Assembly (NCBI RefSeq): GCF_017654505.1
Contig: NC_054549.1
Span: 496,001 to 560,000 of the forward strand
Origin: Polyodon spathula
Lineage: Eukaryota; Chordata; Actinopteri; Acipenseriformes; Polyodontidae
Length of the DNA stretch: 64,000 nucleotides
Direction of reading: 5' to 3'
The first letter of the stretch is position 1. Each line of letters starts with the position of its first letter. A program made the position numbers and the translations under genes. The notes beneath the pieces were generated by a model that did no database searches, had not been told where the DNA came from, and saw only the letters and a list, made by a program, of their open reading frames with translations. Below, piece by piece: positions 9,678 through 20,590 of this stretch.

Positions 9678-12587
9678 TTGAACCAGTCTACTCGGAGAAA
9701 AGATCCTCGAGCAGGTTCGGAAGCATTTAAACTAGAAAGGAAGAGGGGAGAAATCAACAAAAAAACAGAAGGGAGACCGCATCAAAACAAGAACAACAAC
9801 TCAGGTAAGACAACCATTAAATGTATTTATCTAAATGCTAGAAGTATCAGAAACAAAATTCTAGAACTTGAAGCTACTGCACTAACAGGTAACTATGATG
9901 TGATAGGTGTTACAGAAACGTGGTTATCTGAGAGTGATGGGGACGAATATAATATTTGTGGGTATACACTGTATAGGAAAGACAGGCAGGACAGAAGAGG
10001 AGGAGGGGTAGCGCTATACATAAGAAACAGTCTTGAAGCCCAGGTGTTAAACCTGGACAAAGAAAATAAAACCGAATCAATATGGGTCAGAATAACAGAC
10101 AAAAATTCAAAAGGCATAATAATAGGAGCATGCTATAGACCGCCAGATTCAGACGGTGAGCACAATAATCTGTTATACAATGACATTAGAAATGTGTGTA
10201 GCAAAGGAGAAGCCATACTAATGGGGGATTTCAACTTCCCCCAAATAAAATGGGAAAACCCGGTGGGTAGCGCGAAGGATGAAATAGAAATGGTGGAAAT
10301 GACAAATGACTGCTTCCTAACACAATTTGTGAAGGCACCCACTAGAGGGGAGGCATGCCTTGATTTAGTCTTTTCAAATAACGAAGATAGAATAACTAAA
10401 ACAGAGGTCAGAGAACCACTGGCAAACTCAGACCACAACATGGTCTCATTTGAAGTGTTTTTTAAAACCCCAAAAGTAAAGACTAAAGTTAAGGTTTACA
10501 ATTTTAGAAAAGCAAACTATGAAGGTATGAAACAGAGACTAACAGAAGTAGATTGGAGTAAAATAGAGAAAACACCCACAGAAGAAGGATGGTTGTTCTT
10601 CAAAAATGTAGTACTAGAGGCGCAAAACAATTATATCCCTAAAGTAGACCAATCTAAATCTAAAACTAAATTGCCAAAATGGTTTAATAGATCAATTAAA
10701 TCAATTAAAAAAAATATTCAGCGAAAAAAGGCACTTTACAGAGCATTAAAAAAGGACCGAAAAGAAAGTACGCAGAAAGAGTACACAGAACTGCAAACGC
10801 AAGTCAAAAAGGAAGTTAGAAAGGCCAAGAGAGAAATAGAAATGAACATTGCTAAGGGAGCTAAAACCAATTCCAAAATGTTTTTCCAATATTACAACAG
10901 CAAGAGAACATTCAAAGAGGAGATTAAATGTTTAAGAGATACAAATGGCAAAATCGTAGAGGAAGAAAAAAAAATAGCAAATATGTTAAATGATTACTTT
11001 TCACAAGTTTTTACAAAGGAAGATACTGACAACATGCCCCACATGTCATCCAGTTCCTATCCAGTTTTAAATAACTTTAGCATAACTGAGGCAGAAGTGT
11101 TAAAGGGACTAGGAGCTCTTAAAATAAACAAATCCCCTGGGCCGGATGAGATCCTCCCAGTAGTACTCAAAGAAATGAAAGAAGTAATTTACAAACCGCT
11201 AACCAAGATCATGCAGCAGTCTCTTAACACAGGGGTGGTACCGACAGACTGGAAAATTGCAAACGTAATACCGATCCACAAAAAGGGAAACAAAACTGAA
11301 CCAGGTAACTACAGAACAGTAAGCCTGACTTCTATTATATGCAAACTTATGGAAACTATAATAAGATCCAAAATGGAAAATTACCTATATGGTAACAGGG
11401 TACTGGGAGACAGTCAACATGGTTTTAGGAAAGGGAGATCGTGCCTAACTAACTTGCTTGATTTTTTTGAGGATGCAACATCGATAATGGATAATTGCAA
11501 AGCATATGACATGGTTTATTTAGATTTCCAGAAAGCTTTTGACAAAGTCCCGCACAAAACATTAATTCTCAAACTGAACGCAGTTGGGATTCAAGGAAAC
11601 ACATGTACATGGATTAGGGAGTGGTTAACATGTAGAAAACAAAAAGTACTGATTAGAGGAAAAACCTCAGAATGGAGTGTGGTAACCAGCGGTGTACCAC
11701 AGGGATCAGTATTAGGTCCTCTGCTATTCCTAATCTACATTAATGATTTAGATTCTGGTATAGTAAGCAAACTTGTTAAATTTGCAGACGACACAAAAGT
11801 AGGAGGAGTGGCAAACACTGTTGCAGCAGCAAAGGTCATTCAAAATGATCTAGACAAGATTCAGAACTGGGCAGACACATGGCAAATGACATTTAATAGA
11901 GAAAAGTGTAAGGTACTGCACGCAGGAAATAAAAATGTACATTATAAATATCATATGGGAGATATTGAAATTGGAGAAGGAATCTATGAAAAAGACCTAG
12001 GAGTTTTTGTTGACTCAGAAATGTCTTCATGTAGACAATGTGGGGAAGCTATAAAAAAGGCTAACAAGATGCTCGGATACATTGTGAAAAGTGTTGAATT
12101 TAAATCAAGGGAAGTAATGTTAAAACTGTACAATGCACTAGTAAGACCTCATCTTGAATATTGTGTTCAGTTCTGGTCACCTCGCTATAAAAAAGATATT
12201 GCTGCTCTAGAAAGAGTGCAAAGAAGAGCGACCAGAATTATTCCAGGCTTAAAAGGCATGTCATATGCAGACAGGCTAAAAGAATTGAATCTGTTCAGTC
12301 TTGAACAAAGAAGACTACGTGGCGACCTAATTCAAGCATTCAAAATTCTAAAAGGTATTGACAGTGTCGACCCAAGGGACTTTTTCAGCCTGAAAAAAGA
12401 AACAAGGTCCAGGGGTCACAAATGGAGTTTAGAAAAAGGGGCATTCAGAACAGAAAATAGGAGACACTTTTTTACACAGAGAATTGTGAGGGTCTGGAAT
12501 CAACTCCCCAATAATGTTGTTGAAGCTGACACCCTGGGATCCTTCAAGAAGCTGCTTGATGAGATTTTGGGATCAATAAGCTACTAA
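9678..12587 (+). CDS. CR1-like LINE ORF2: endonuclease and reverse transcriptase, uninterrupted
   Basis: A 969-codon open frame encoding the replication protein of a CR1/L2-group non-LTR retrotransposon, which nicks target DNA and copies the element RNA in place. An APE-type endonuclease occupies roughly residues 48-260: NARSIRNK, VTETWL with Glu80, GDFN at 183-186 and SDHN with Asp252-His253. The RT follows: NKSPGPDEILP, LDFQKAFDKVPH, GVPQGSVLGPLLF and FADD at 702-705 (the catalytic Asp pair). The C-terminal region has RPHLEYCVQFWSP and LERVQRRATRIIP. The frame opens after a stop and has no ATG before the endonuclease; the first Met is just before GDFN, so the true start is unclear. No stops or frameshifts are present, which suggests a young copy. 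Confidence 0.9.
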   Translation: MNQSTRRKDPRAGSEAFKLERKRGEINKKTEGRPHQNKNNNSGKTTIKCIYLNARSIRNKILELEATALTGNYDVIGVTETWLSESDGDEYNICGYTLYRKDRQDRRGGGVALYIRNSLEAQVLNLDKENKTESIWVRITDKNSKGIIIGACYRPPDSDGEHNNLLYNDIRNVCSKGEAILMGDFNFPQIKWENPVGSAKDEIEMVEMTNDCFLTQFVKAPTRGEACLDLVFSNNEDRITKTEVREPLANSDHNMVSFEVFFKTPKVKTKVKVYNFRKANYEGMKQRLTEVDWSKIEKTPTEEGWLFFKNVVLEAQNNYIPKVDQSKSKTKLPKWFNRSIKSIKKNIQRKKALYRALKKDRKESTQKEYTELQTQVKKEVRKAKREIEMNIAKGAKTNSKMFFQYYNSKRTFKEEIKCLRDTNGKIVEEEKKIANMLNDYFSQVFTKEDTDNMPHMSSSSYPVLNNFSITEAEVLKGLGALKINKSPGPDEILPVVLKEMKEVIYKPLTKIMQQSLNTGVVPTDWKIANVIPIHKKGNKTEPGNYRTVSLTSIICKLMETIIRSKMENYLYGNRVLGDSQHGFRKGRSCLTNLLDFFEDATSIMDNCKAYDMVYLDFQKAFDKVPHKTLILKLNAVGIQGNTCTWIREWLTCRKQKVLIRGKTSEWSVVTSGVPQGSVLGPLLFLIYINDLDSGIVSKLVKFADDTKVGGVANTVAAAKVIQNDLDKIQNWADTWQMTFNREKCKVLHAGNKNVHYKYHMGDIEIGEGIYEKDLGVFVDSEMSSCRQCGEAIKKANKMLGYIVKSVEFKSREVMLKLYNALVRPHLEYCVQFWSPRYKKDIAALERVQRRATRIIPGLKGMSYADRLKELNLFSLEQRRLRGDLIQAFKILKGIDSVDPRDFFSLKKETRSRGHKWSLEKGAFRTENRRHFFTQRIVRVWNQLPNNVVEADTLGSFKKLLDEILGSISY

Positions 12588-12666
12588 CAACCAAACGAGC
12601 AAGATGGGCCGAATGGCCTCCTCTCGTTTGTAAACTTTCTTATGTTCTTATGTTCTTATGTTCTTA
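12588..12666 (+). mobile_element. CR1-like LINE 3' UTR and (TTATGTTC)n tail
   Basis: After the stop come GATGGGCCGAATGGCCTCCT and then three tandem TTATGTTC octamers (12,640-12,666). The same 3' UTR and octamer tail end the copies at 42.6 kb, 54.48 kb and (reversed) 56.81 kb. Short octamer repeats at the 3' end are characteristic of CR1-group LINEs. The GGCC...GGCC pair could form a small hairpin recognised by the RT, which is an inference. Confidence 0.85.
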
Positions 12667-12770
12667 ACTGAGTCCAAAATCTATTTATTTATATTGGAAA
12701 CTGTTCGTCAGGAACCTAACTAAATAAATAGGACAACTGATCTGTTTACCTGTTGAAAACCAAAACACAC

Positions 12771-14500
12771 AGTACTAGTGACGGGACTGAAGCCTCAGCT
12801 GCTTCGAACCCACATGAACCTACTGACACAAACAGTGTTATGAAGCAAAGGCTCATGTGGTTCATTTGAACCACTAGGTTGTGTGACCCATGAACAGTGT
12901 TTAATAGTAGCTGATCGGAAGGAAACTATTTTCTACCCAATACGTACTCTGTCAATGGTGCTCACAGTGTGGTGTTTCAGTAAAGCTGAAAGGAACGTTT
13001 TTTTTGTTTTGATTTTTTTAATGGAGATGCTACTTTTTATTTTATATTTCATAAACATTTACATATTTTTTGCAAATAAACAAAAAACAAAAAAAGAATT
13101 AAGTATGTACAAACAGAGCTCTTTAGGAACATAAAATCCTCCAATCTATTATATGTGTATAAAGGGATAGAGTACACAATTTCTTTAAAAATGTAAATGG
13201 TAGGGTGTGGAAGGGTGATGGGTAATTCACTGACACGGGAGACAGACAGGTGGATTTGGCAACACCGCACAGGTGCCCAGTTTTATTTTGGGGTGCTCTT
13301 TTTCTTTTCACCAGCAGATGGCGCTGTTGGTCCGTGGTTTGCTTACCAACGTTGGTAAACAGAGCCACGGGAATACCAAGCGATGGTACACAATACCGGC
13401 GGCCTTGCAGGTGCTTCAAAACAATAATTCAAAACAGAAGGCACAAAGAAACAGGGAAAATAAAACAGTAACAAAACTACAAAGAAAAGGTGCTGCACTT
13501 GGCAGCTATATCCCAGTCGCCGCTACCCGTGCGACCCGGATCACCGTCCTACACTGCCGGCTAACTAGCCTGCTCCATTACAATACTCCGGGGTCTGCCC
13601 AAGGGCTCCCCGCTCTCACTGTCTCGCTGTGAGACTCTTTCTTTTTCTTCCAGCTGATTCCCGATCCCGAATCAGAGCTTCCGCACTCTCGGAGCGTCTA
13701 AGTGGGCAGCCCTGAGGAAACAGCAGAGCATTATTTTATAGGGCTAACAATCTCCCAAGACTCGCCTCTCAGCCATTCAGAGAGGGGGAAAGTCCACACA
13801 CCCACTTTCCCACCTCCCCGTGTCACTGCCATGACTCGCAGACAGTTGTTGGACGACTGCCGCCCTCTTCCTACAGCCCTATGAACACGCCAGCAGAGTC
13901 AGCACAGATCTCCCCCTGCCACATAGGGATTCAAACCCACTGTTTTCTACCTCTCTACTGTATTGCTAGAGCTATACTACATGTGCCACCAAAGAATACG
14001 TCTTACACACCGTTACTGAAGTCTCATCAAATTACACTGTCTCTTATTTCAAGCAGAAAGAGCTTGTTTTCGACTGGGTAACACTTTTATATTTCTAGTA
14101 TGATTATTTAAGAAGGTTTTATTTCTTAATCACACGTGTGATTGGATATGTAAAAGAAATATTCCAGGCAATTGCAAAAAAAGCCCATTTAACCGAGACA
14201 TTATAGATGCCCAATTAACCGAGAAAATTAAAAATGAAATTGCTTCTCAAATCTGTATGAAATGTCATTATATAACACAGTGCCTTCTCTGAGCATTATT
14301 GCAATTGTCCTTTAGTAAGTGGACTTCTCTCTGGAGATAGGGGGCTGTCTCTACTCTCAGTGTATTGAGTTATAGAGATCTATCAAGAGGTAGCACTGAA
14401 GAGCATGACGCGCTTCATGTGCTTCGGCTCAGTGAGTCGTTTTGTGAACCGAATCATTCAGTGTGTTCAGTGGTTCAGGAGGCTTCACTATACAGTACCT
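12771..14500. mobile_element. Possible hAT-like non-autonomous element, split by the solo LTR
   Basis: The left side (12,771-12,890) reads AGTACTAGTGACGGGACTG then AAGCCTC. The reverse complement of the right side (to about 14,500) reads GTACTGTATAGTGAAGCCTC. Both sides also hold short GAACC/GGTTC subterminal motifs, as in fish hAT elements. The 718-bp solo LTR sits between them. No transposase is visible and the target duplication is not clear, so this is tentative. Confidence 0.3.
13206..13923 (-). mobile_element. Solo LTR with perfect TAGGG target duplication
   Basis: The 718-bp element begins TGTGGAAGGG and ends CCCTGCCACA on the plus strand, so it has TG...CA ends, and is flanked by TAGGG at 13,201-13,205 and 13,924-13,928. 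On the minus strand it carries a TATA-like CCTATAAAATAATG near 13,731-13,745 and an AAAATAAAAC poly(A)-type motif near 13,290, which set its orientation. Short plus-strand open frames inside (13,250-13,632, 13,702-13,884) are incidental. Recombination between two LTRs, removing the internal genes, is the usual origin of such a structure. Family not identified. Confidence 0.85.
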
Positions 14501-15047
14501 TTTGTTACGACACACAGGCGGGGCTCTTCACACAGGAGAGACCCTGAACAGACTGGCTGCTCTCCTTATATACTGCCAGTTGGCTCTAATTTACAATAAT
14601 GACCCAACTGCCAAAACAATTAACATAATCTATCAATTAAACATTTTCTTTTGTCAGGGTCAAGACTAAAAATTCTCTTTTATAAAATGGCTTTCTTATC
14701 TTAGTGGGTTTTAATGTAACTTTAAAATTGCTGCTTTTGTTTTAAAGAGTGTACTGTTGTTTCAATCTGTTATTTAAATGGTCTGATTATGGCAGTTGTA
14801 TGTGTGACATGCTATACAAATGTATTGTGGTTTGTTCTTTTTTCTGCTATGTACTGTACAGTGCTTTGTACTGGACGTGAAAACAGGTTTTTCGCGATAT
14901 ATTACGTTATTTATTCAATTAATTGAGTCCACTTGGTCCTATCCTTGCAGGGGTGGAGCAGGTTACTATAGCAACAACACTTATCGTTTGGTGATCCTTC
15001 AACCGTTACATGGCAGGATACCGTCCTGTAGGAAGGAGAAACCTTTC
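13929..15047. other. Unassigned non-coding sequence
   Basis: Apart from the possible hAT-like end up to about 14,500 I see no conserved protein, RNA gene or clear repeat. The short ORFs at 14,365-14,669 and 14,820-15,083 lack recognisable domains. Confidence 0.3.
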
Positions 15048-15537
15048 ATTAAATCTATACCATTAAGACCAGAAATCTGGTGAACCCCTGACATTCTTTC
15101 GATGAGATGCATGACAATGAAAACTAGCTTTTATCAGAGTGTTTTTAAATGTGAACATTTTTAATTCTGTAAACCTTTGTTAATTGTTTTACTCAACGCT
15201 GCGGTATGCAATAAAACACACAAACATCCCTGCTTTTGACAAAACCATAACAAGAAAATCTGGAAATTAATTCTGAAAGGCAAAAACGTTTCATGTAAAC
15301 TAAACTGCTATTTGCCTTTGATTCCTTTGTAAACAAGAGACATTCATCTCAATGGCAATCATATTATTGAGAAAACGAATGCGCCATTTTCATAAATAAC
15401 CAGACTTCCAAATATCTCTGAGTACTTCATTTTTATTAAATAATGCAAATACAATATATTTCCATTTACACATGTTCTCATAAGGTCTTCCTTCCCACTG
15501 TGGAGTTAAAACACTCCGGTATTAAATCTATACCATT
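15048..15537. repeat. Inserted copy of a 453-bp local duplication, flanked by 17-bp direct repeats
   Basis: Bases 15,071-15,523 match 17,996-18,448 exactly as far as I can read, with constant offset 2,925 and no indel. The copy is bracketed by the direct repeat ATTAAATCTATACCATT at 15,048-15,064 and 15,521-15,537, and six extra bases (AAGACC) lie at the left junction. The partner at 17,996 is contiguous with the FAM43B 3' flank and lacks these flanks. This copy is therefore most likely the derived one, inserted at a site that was duplicated. Confidence 0.85.
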
Positions 15538-15593
15538 GATCGGAATGTGATATTTAAACAGTAGCTTCAAGTGCTTTTTTATATATTCTCAGC

Positions 15594-16192
15594 TTCGGTC
15601 ACCGTGTGTGTTTTTGCACTATATTCTCCCCTTCGTTTACTGTGTGTATTATTGCACTATATTCTCCCCTTCGTTCACTGTGTGTATTATTGCACTATAT
15701 TCTCCCCTTCGTTCACTGTGTGTATTATTGCACTATATTCTCCCCTTCGTTCACCGTGTGTGTTATTGCACTATATTCTTCCCTTCGTTCACCATGTGTA
15801 TTATTATACTATATTCTCCCCTTCGTTCACTGTGTGTATTATTGCACTATATTCTCCCCTTCGTTCACTGTGTGTATTATTGCACTATATTCTCCCCTTC
15901 GTTCACTGTGTGTATTATTGCACTATATTCTCCCCTTCGTTCACCGTGTGTATTATTGCACTATATTCTCCCCTTCGTTCACTGTGTGTATTATTGCACT
16001 ATATTCTCCCCTTCGTTCACTGTGTGTATTATTGCACTATATTCTCCCCTTCGTTCACTGTGTGTATTATTGCACTATATTCTCCCCTTCGTTCACTGTG
16101 TGTATTATTGCACTATATTCTCCCCTTCGTTCACTGTGTGTATTATTGCACTATATTCTCCCCTTCGGTCACTGTGTGTATTATTGCACTAG
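15594..16192 (+). repeat. 38-bp minisatellite
   Basis: About 15-16 copies of a 38-bp unit containing CACTATATTCTCCCCTTCGT and TCACTGTGTGTATTATTG. Because 38 is not a multiple of 3, the reading frame rotates through the array and three overlapping open frames of about 195-237 codons appear. They are artefacts. Variants are few (CACCGTGTG, TTATTATAC near 15,803) and cluster in the left third. Confidence 0.93.
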
Positions 16193-16199
16193 GTTGAGT

Positions 16200-16808
16200 T
16201 TCCTATCTATGCTATACTTTGTAATGCATTTTGTTTTCTCAAGGTCTCGGCAAGGCAATGTTTCACATATACACTTTTCTCAAGGTCTCGTGCAGGACAA
16301 CCCTTTTCTCTTTTTATAAATGAATGCGCTCAGTGGCTCTGTGTTTTACAGCTCCAATGTTGAGTTGTTCTATTTGTTCTGTCTACAGGATCTATCTTCA
16401 CCTCACATTGGATTCTCCAGGCAAGCTCAAGGCAAGGTCAAAGTGCCACTAGTTATTTTAATCATTTGACAATGTGATATTTTCACCAACCCCAACTACT
16501 GTACGTACAAATAGACTGGTAATGCCATTATTTTTAATCAACTTGGCCACTACAATCCCGGGATCTCAAACTGAGCATGTTTGAGATGAACTTGAACAAT
16601 GCGTTCGTCATCACAATCCCTTTCCTACCTTTCTGCGCCAACTGCCTGGAATATTAATGACTGATTGGATTAATAACTCTAACCCCTAGTCTATGTCACA
16701 TTGAGTCAAGGCTCAAAAAGGTAGCCTAACCCGCTATTAGGTAAAGCTCCTAATAAAGTGGCCAAACAGTGTATCAATACAAAATACATGCTAAGAGCTT
16801 ACAGCCAG

Positions 16809-16810
<2 letters not shown>
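16200..16810. other. Unassigned non-coding sequence
   Basis: No gene, RNA gene or recognised repeat seen. Confidence 0.3.
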
Positions 16811-16843
<33 letters not shown>

Positions 16844-16853
16844 AATGAACGCA
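16811..16853 (+). repeat. (TATC)n microsatellite
   Basis: Ten tandem TATC tetramers followed by TATA. Confidence 0.95.
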
Positions 16854-17029
16854 ATATATACCAAGGGATTGCATGAGTAATGTCTGAATATATTACAAGT
16901 GTGACCTGATTCAGCAGTGTGATAATTCTAACTGTTCTGAGTCAGCTCTAGCATAACAAGTAGGCGTTTGCATGACATTCTCAAAATAATCTTCAGAACA
17001 TCTAACATTTATACATCTAAACACTGAAT

Positions 17030-17245
17030 ATAGGAGGCTGTGTGCTCCAGTGGTTATGGGCTTGTAACCAGGAGGTCCTTCGTTCAAATCCCAGCTCAGC
17101 CACTGATTCACTGTGTGACCTTGAGCAAGTCACTTAACCTCCTTGTGCTCCGTCCTTTGGGTGAGATGTTGCTGTAAGTGATTCTGCAGCTGATGTATAG
17201 TTCACACACCCTAGTCTCTATAAGTCGCCTTAAATAAAGATGTCT
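17030..17245 (+). mobile_element. tRNA-derived SINE with conserved central domain
   Basis: The head has a pol III box B-like CGTTCAAATCCCAGC (17,082-17,096) and an upstream box A-like TCCAGTGGTTATGGGC. Next comes CACTGTGTGACCTTGAGCAA followed by GTCACTTAACCTCC, the central domain shared by MIR/CORE- and V-type SINEs. The tail TATAAGTCGCCTTAAATAAA resembles the L2-derived tail of such SINEs. There is no intact tRNA fold, so this is not a tRNA gene. Confidence 0.75.
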
Positions 17246-17385
17246 CTCCAAGATTCTTCCACACAAGCCTGTCTGCTGTGTCCCTCATCCACGTTGCTCC
17301 AGTGTGTTTCCTAATTTCATCTTGCCATCATCCTGGAGGTCTTCTTGGTCTCTTTATATCTCTTGGGATCCAATAATAATAAAGT
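17246..17385 (-). mobile_element. LINE C-terminal fragment, same family as 7,118-7,420
   Basis: The minus strand reads GATCCCAAGAGATATAAAGA, then AAGAAGACCTCCAGGATGAT and GATGAAATTAGGAAACACAC. It aligns with 7,258-7,340 and continues to AATCTTGGAGAGAC. Only about 140 bp are present, directly abutting the SINE tail. Confidence 0.6.
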
Positions 17386-17995
17386 GTTTCAGATTTATAC
17401 CATTGTCTGACACCTAACCCATTCTGCTTTAAAATAATTCTAGAGGGGCATTCATTTAATACAGGATTTGAGGATTTATAACATTAAATTACACATCTCT
17501 CAATATTTGCTGATTGTTCGGTGCAGTTTAATAGATATGCCATGAGTTCAGAGGGGGTGCTTTGAATCTTGGGCTCATCGAGTTGGTGTTCTTCCCTGCC
17601 CACAGATGGCAGTGCAATGGCCTTGTTCTCCCGTGGGGTTAGAAGAAAAATCAGCAGCCCCTACTGGTCAGGACGAACCAGGCTGGCCTCACATGCAGGC
17701 TGTGTTAAACATGTATTTATTCTTATGTATTGCTGAATACTTTCATGCCAAACTGCAGCTGTGTCTATTTTAATGATCTGTATACTATATTATCCTTGTT
17801 ATTACTCAATTATTTAGCATTACTACAGTGAAAATTTAGTTGCATGAGGTATACAAAAAAAAAAAAAAATGGTTTTAAATTGTAGGGCTGTGATATTAAA
17901 ATCTGACACTATTAAATTAGATCCTCTGTGTGTTATATTTCAACTGTTTGAATAATAAGTAAATAAAAACAGTTCTAAAATAATATTATACTTTA
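17386..17995. other. Unassigned non-coding sequence
   Basis: A+T-rich, with a short A run at 17,856-17,869. No gene or recognised repeat. Confidence 0.3.
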
Positions 17996-18448
17996 AGAAA
18001 TCTGGTGAACCCCTGACATTCTTTCGATGAGATGCATGACAATGAAAACTAGCTTTTATCAGAGTGTTTTTAAATGTGAACATTTTTAATTCTGTAAACC
18101 TTTGTTAATTGTTTTACTCAACGCTGCGGTATGCAATAAAACACACAAACATCCCTGCTTTTGACAAAACCATAACAAGAAAATCTGGAAATTAATTCTG
18201 AAAGGCAAAAACGTTTCATGTAAACTAAACTGCTATTTGCCTTTGATTCCTTTGTAAACAAGAGACATTCATCTCAATGGCAATCATATTATTGAGAAAA
18301 CGAATGCGCCATTTTCATAAATAACCAGACTTCCAAATATCTCTGAGTACTTCATTTTTATTAAATAATGCAAATACAATATATTTCCATTTACACATGT
18401 TCTCATAAGGTCTTCCTTCCCACTGTGGAGTTAAAACACTCCGGTATT
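17996..18448. repeat. 453-bp duplicated segment, likely source copy
   Basis: Matches 15,071-15,523 with no difference that I can see. It lies in or just beyond the 3' UTR of the FAM43B-like gene and includes the likely poly(A) signal at 18,357-18,362. It continues seamlessly toward the gene, and its left junction has no direct-repeat flank. Confidence 0.85.
18357..18362 (-). terminator. Candidate poly(A) signal of the FAM43B-like gene
   Basis: AATAAA on the minus strand, about 820 nt beyond the FAM43B stop codon and the first such hexamer that I find downstream. The use of this site is inferred. Confidence 0.35.
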
Positions 18449-19178
18449 GTGTGCCTGTACATTTACAAGAAGTCAAATGGCTGGATAAATATGTCTTGGT
18501 GCGCAAGTGAGAGAATGAACTGCTTTGTAATAAATATGTCAGTCTACACATCCTTTCAAACATGAACAAGTCACAGATTATAACAATGTATTCTATATCT
18601 CACAACATTCTCATATAACACTGAAAAGTGATTGAATCCAAGTATTAAGAAAACATACATGCTGTGGTTAAACGCTACGTATTGTAAAACAGCAGTTCCA
18701 AAACAAGATTTAGTATTAGATTATCTATGACATAATAATACAGCAATTTGACATACTGTACTACCATTACATTCAAGACAATTAGTTCGCTTTAGACTTT
18801 GCTGTGCTAAAGCCCCTTGTTAAGGGACTGGGATGGGTGTTAAGGGGGAGTTAATCTAAAAACAAAATGGACCGCATTAAAACAGTGAGCATATGACAAA
18901 AAGATTAAAGGTATTTGAAACATTGCATGAAACACTGTTTCTGTATACTATTACATTTATATAATAAAAAAAAGAAATCTGCCCCATCCTTGAGTACAGC
19001 ACAGAACACTCTGAGGACGATCTAATTATACACAGTAGCGTTCTTCTCTTTGCACTGTCTTGTCACACTGGTATGCCTTGCTAAGCACCTGATGTTGCTA
19101 CTAATGCTTCAAGCATTCAGGTCATAGTCTTTTTTGCTGCTTACTCTCATTATAAGCGTTGTTTGTCAGGGGCTTGGT

Positions 19179-19985
19179 TCAGGGGTGCTCCTGTATCTCC
19201 TCCTCCTCCTCCTCCTCCTCCTCGAATATTGAGCTCAATCTGCGGGCGCTTCTGCTCCTGTCCACTGGTGGCCTGTAGTGGCACTGTCCATTAAGTAGTT
19301 TCCTAATGGGCATCAAGGGAATAATGTCCTCCCCTAAAAGCTGCTGCTGCCTGTGCCTGAAATCATTCTGCCTCTTTAGCCTTTTGAACTCATTGAAGGC
19401 AGAGGTGGAAGTCTGATAGAGGGTCAGAGCTATAGCTTTCGCCTTGTTTGGTTTGGTGACCAGCACAGCGTGGCACCGAAGCACCACTGCCTTGTGTTTG
19501 ATCTGGTGCCTGTAAACCCAGGCTAGTATCTTCGGTCTCCGGGAGTCAGCTGCGCAGTAGGTAATCCTGTGTAAAAGGTAGAAGTGTCCAGGTTTTTTAG
19601 ATCCCTTTTCGGAGTGGCTCATCCTGATCCCGTTTGGTCCCAGAGTCAATTTCATTTTGGTGCTCTGGCTGCCGAAGTCGCTTTTGGTCCAGATTGTGTT
19701 GACCGCGTCCTCCATGCAGCCCTCTCCCTTGGCGTTCAGGGTCACGGCGTTCCCCAGATAGCGCACTGTGTAAGTCGGGGCGTCCTTGTTCAGCTCCACT
19801 TTCTGACGTTTGCTTTTGAACATGCTTCCCAGCCGTTCAAAGGAGTAGTCAGGGAGAATGTCTGGACAGGAGCGCATGAAAGAGGAGATGATGGAATTAC
19901 AGGTTAAGCCTGCAGTCAGACTCTTGTGCTTCAATTTCTCCTCGTCCTCCACCAGCACAAACTTGCTCCTTTTCCAGGGTAGCAT
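19179..19985 (-). CDS. FAM43B: FAM43B-like protein (PID/PTB domain)
   Basis: A single-exon frame of 268 aa starting [17 protein letters not shown]. This start matches the conserved N-terminus of FAM43 proteins; the open frame extends 70 codons further upstream to 20,195, but that part shows nothing conserved. A phosphotyrosine-interaction (PTB) domain spans about residues 70-205: [56 protein letters not shown] and [11 protein letters not shown]. The C-tail has CHYRPP, ARRLSSI and nine Glu encoded by a CTC-rich trinucleotide run (plus strand near 19,197-19,223), ending IQEHP. It is shorter than the roughly 330-aa human protein, mainly at the C-terminus. B rather than A is favoured by the adjacent, divergent MUL1. 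The molecular function of the family is poorly known; adaptor-type binding is inferred from the domain. Confidence 0.9.
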   Translation of the reverse strand: MLPWKRSKFVLVEDEEKLKHKSLTAGLTCNSIISSFMRSCPDILPDYSFERLGSMFKSKRQKVELNKDAPTYTVRYLGNAVTLNAKGEGCMEDAVNTIWTKSDFGSQSTKMKLTLGPNGIRMSHSEKGSKKPGHFYLLHRITYCAADSRRPKILAWVYRHQIKHKAVVLRCHAVLVTKPNKAKAIALTLYQTSTSAFNEFKRLKRQNDFRHRQQQLLGEDIIPLMPIRKLLNGQCHYRPPVDRSRSARRLSSIFEEEEEEEEEIQEHP

Positions 19986-20195
19986 TGTGAGGGTCCAGAG
20001 AGCAGAATCTCCAGTGATGTGCTCCTCCGTCTCTCTCTCTGTCTGTCTGAGGCAGCTTTTTTGCACTGTGTATAAATAGTGAGTGCAGCAGCACGTCAGC
20101 TCCATCATTGCTCCTCCTACTTCTTGTTGCCTGCATCGCACAGCCAGTGCACAGAGAAAGGCACGCGTGGGATCTGTAAGCAGAGCTAAAGACAT

Positions 20196-20572
20196 TTGTA
20201 AATCTTAACCCTTAGATTCATTCATTTTATATTACTTCAGATATTAAAGAGTGTACTTATCCACATACAGAAACACACTATTGTTCTATAATTAAATTTA
20301 TTCATGCCATTTTTTTGTAATGATGCATCAAGTTTTCTATTTTTTTTAAATGTTTTTATTGTTTTTGACAGAGCATACTTGTGCATTAGATGGTGCACAC
20401 AGTTACTGGTATGAAGACATTTGGGTGACCCATCCCAAGTTTCACATGTCTATGGCAGACAACTCATAGGCAAAGCACCTTAATATTGTTTATTTTTTAA
20501 GAGAGTACAATTTGAATAACTGAAGTAAGAAATAATATAAAATTAATTGCAAGGTGACAGTAATACTACTAT
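20196..20572. other. FAM43B upstream region
   Basis: The 5' UTR and promoter of FAM43B should lie between 19,986 and this segment. A TATAAATA at 20,069-20,076 reads on the plus strand, the wrong orientation for this gene. No clear promoter element is identified. Confidence 0.3.
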
Positions 20573-20590
20573 GACTACTACTACTACTAC

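Noticed and set aside
15571..16319. Membrane-protein-like frames rich in Leu, Cys and Tyr
   Set aside because: Products of the 38-bp minisatellite in three rotating frames.
17030..17110. tRNA gene
   Set aside because: Box A- and B-like motifs are present but no cloverleaf, and the sequence continues into a SINE central domain and LINE-type tail.
20066..20078. TATA box for FAM43B
   Set aside because: TATAAATA reads on the plus strand, opposite to the gene.
19986..20195. N-terminal extension of FAM43B by 70 codons
   Set aside because: The extension has no similarity to FAM43 proteins, while [15 protein letters not shown] matches the family start.
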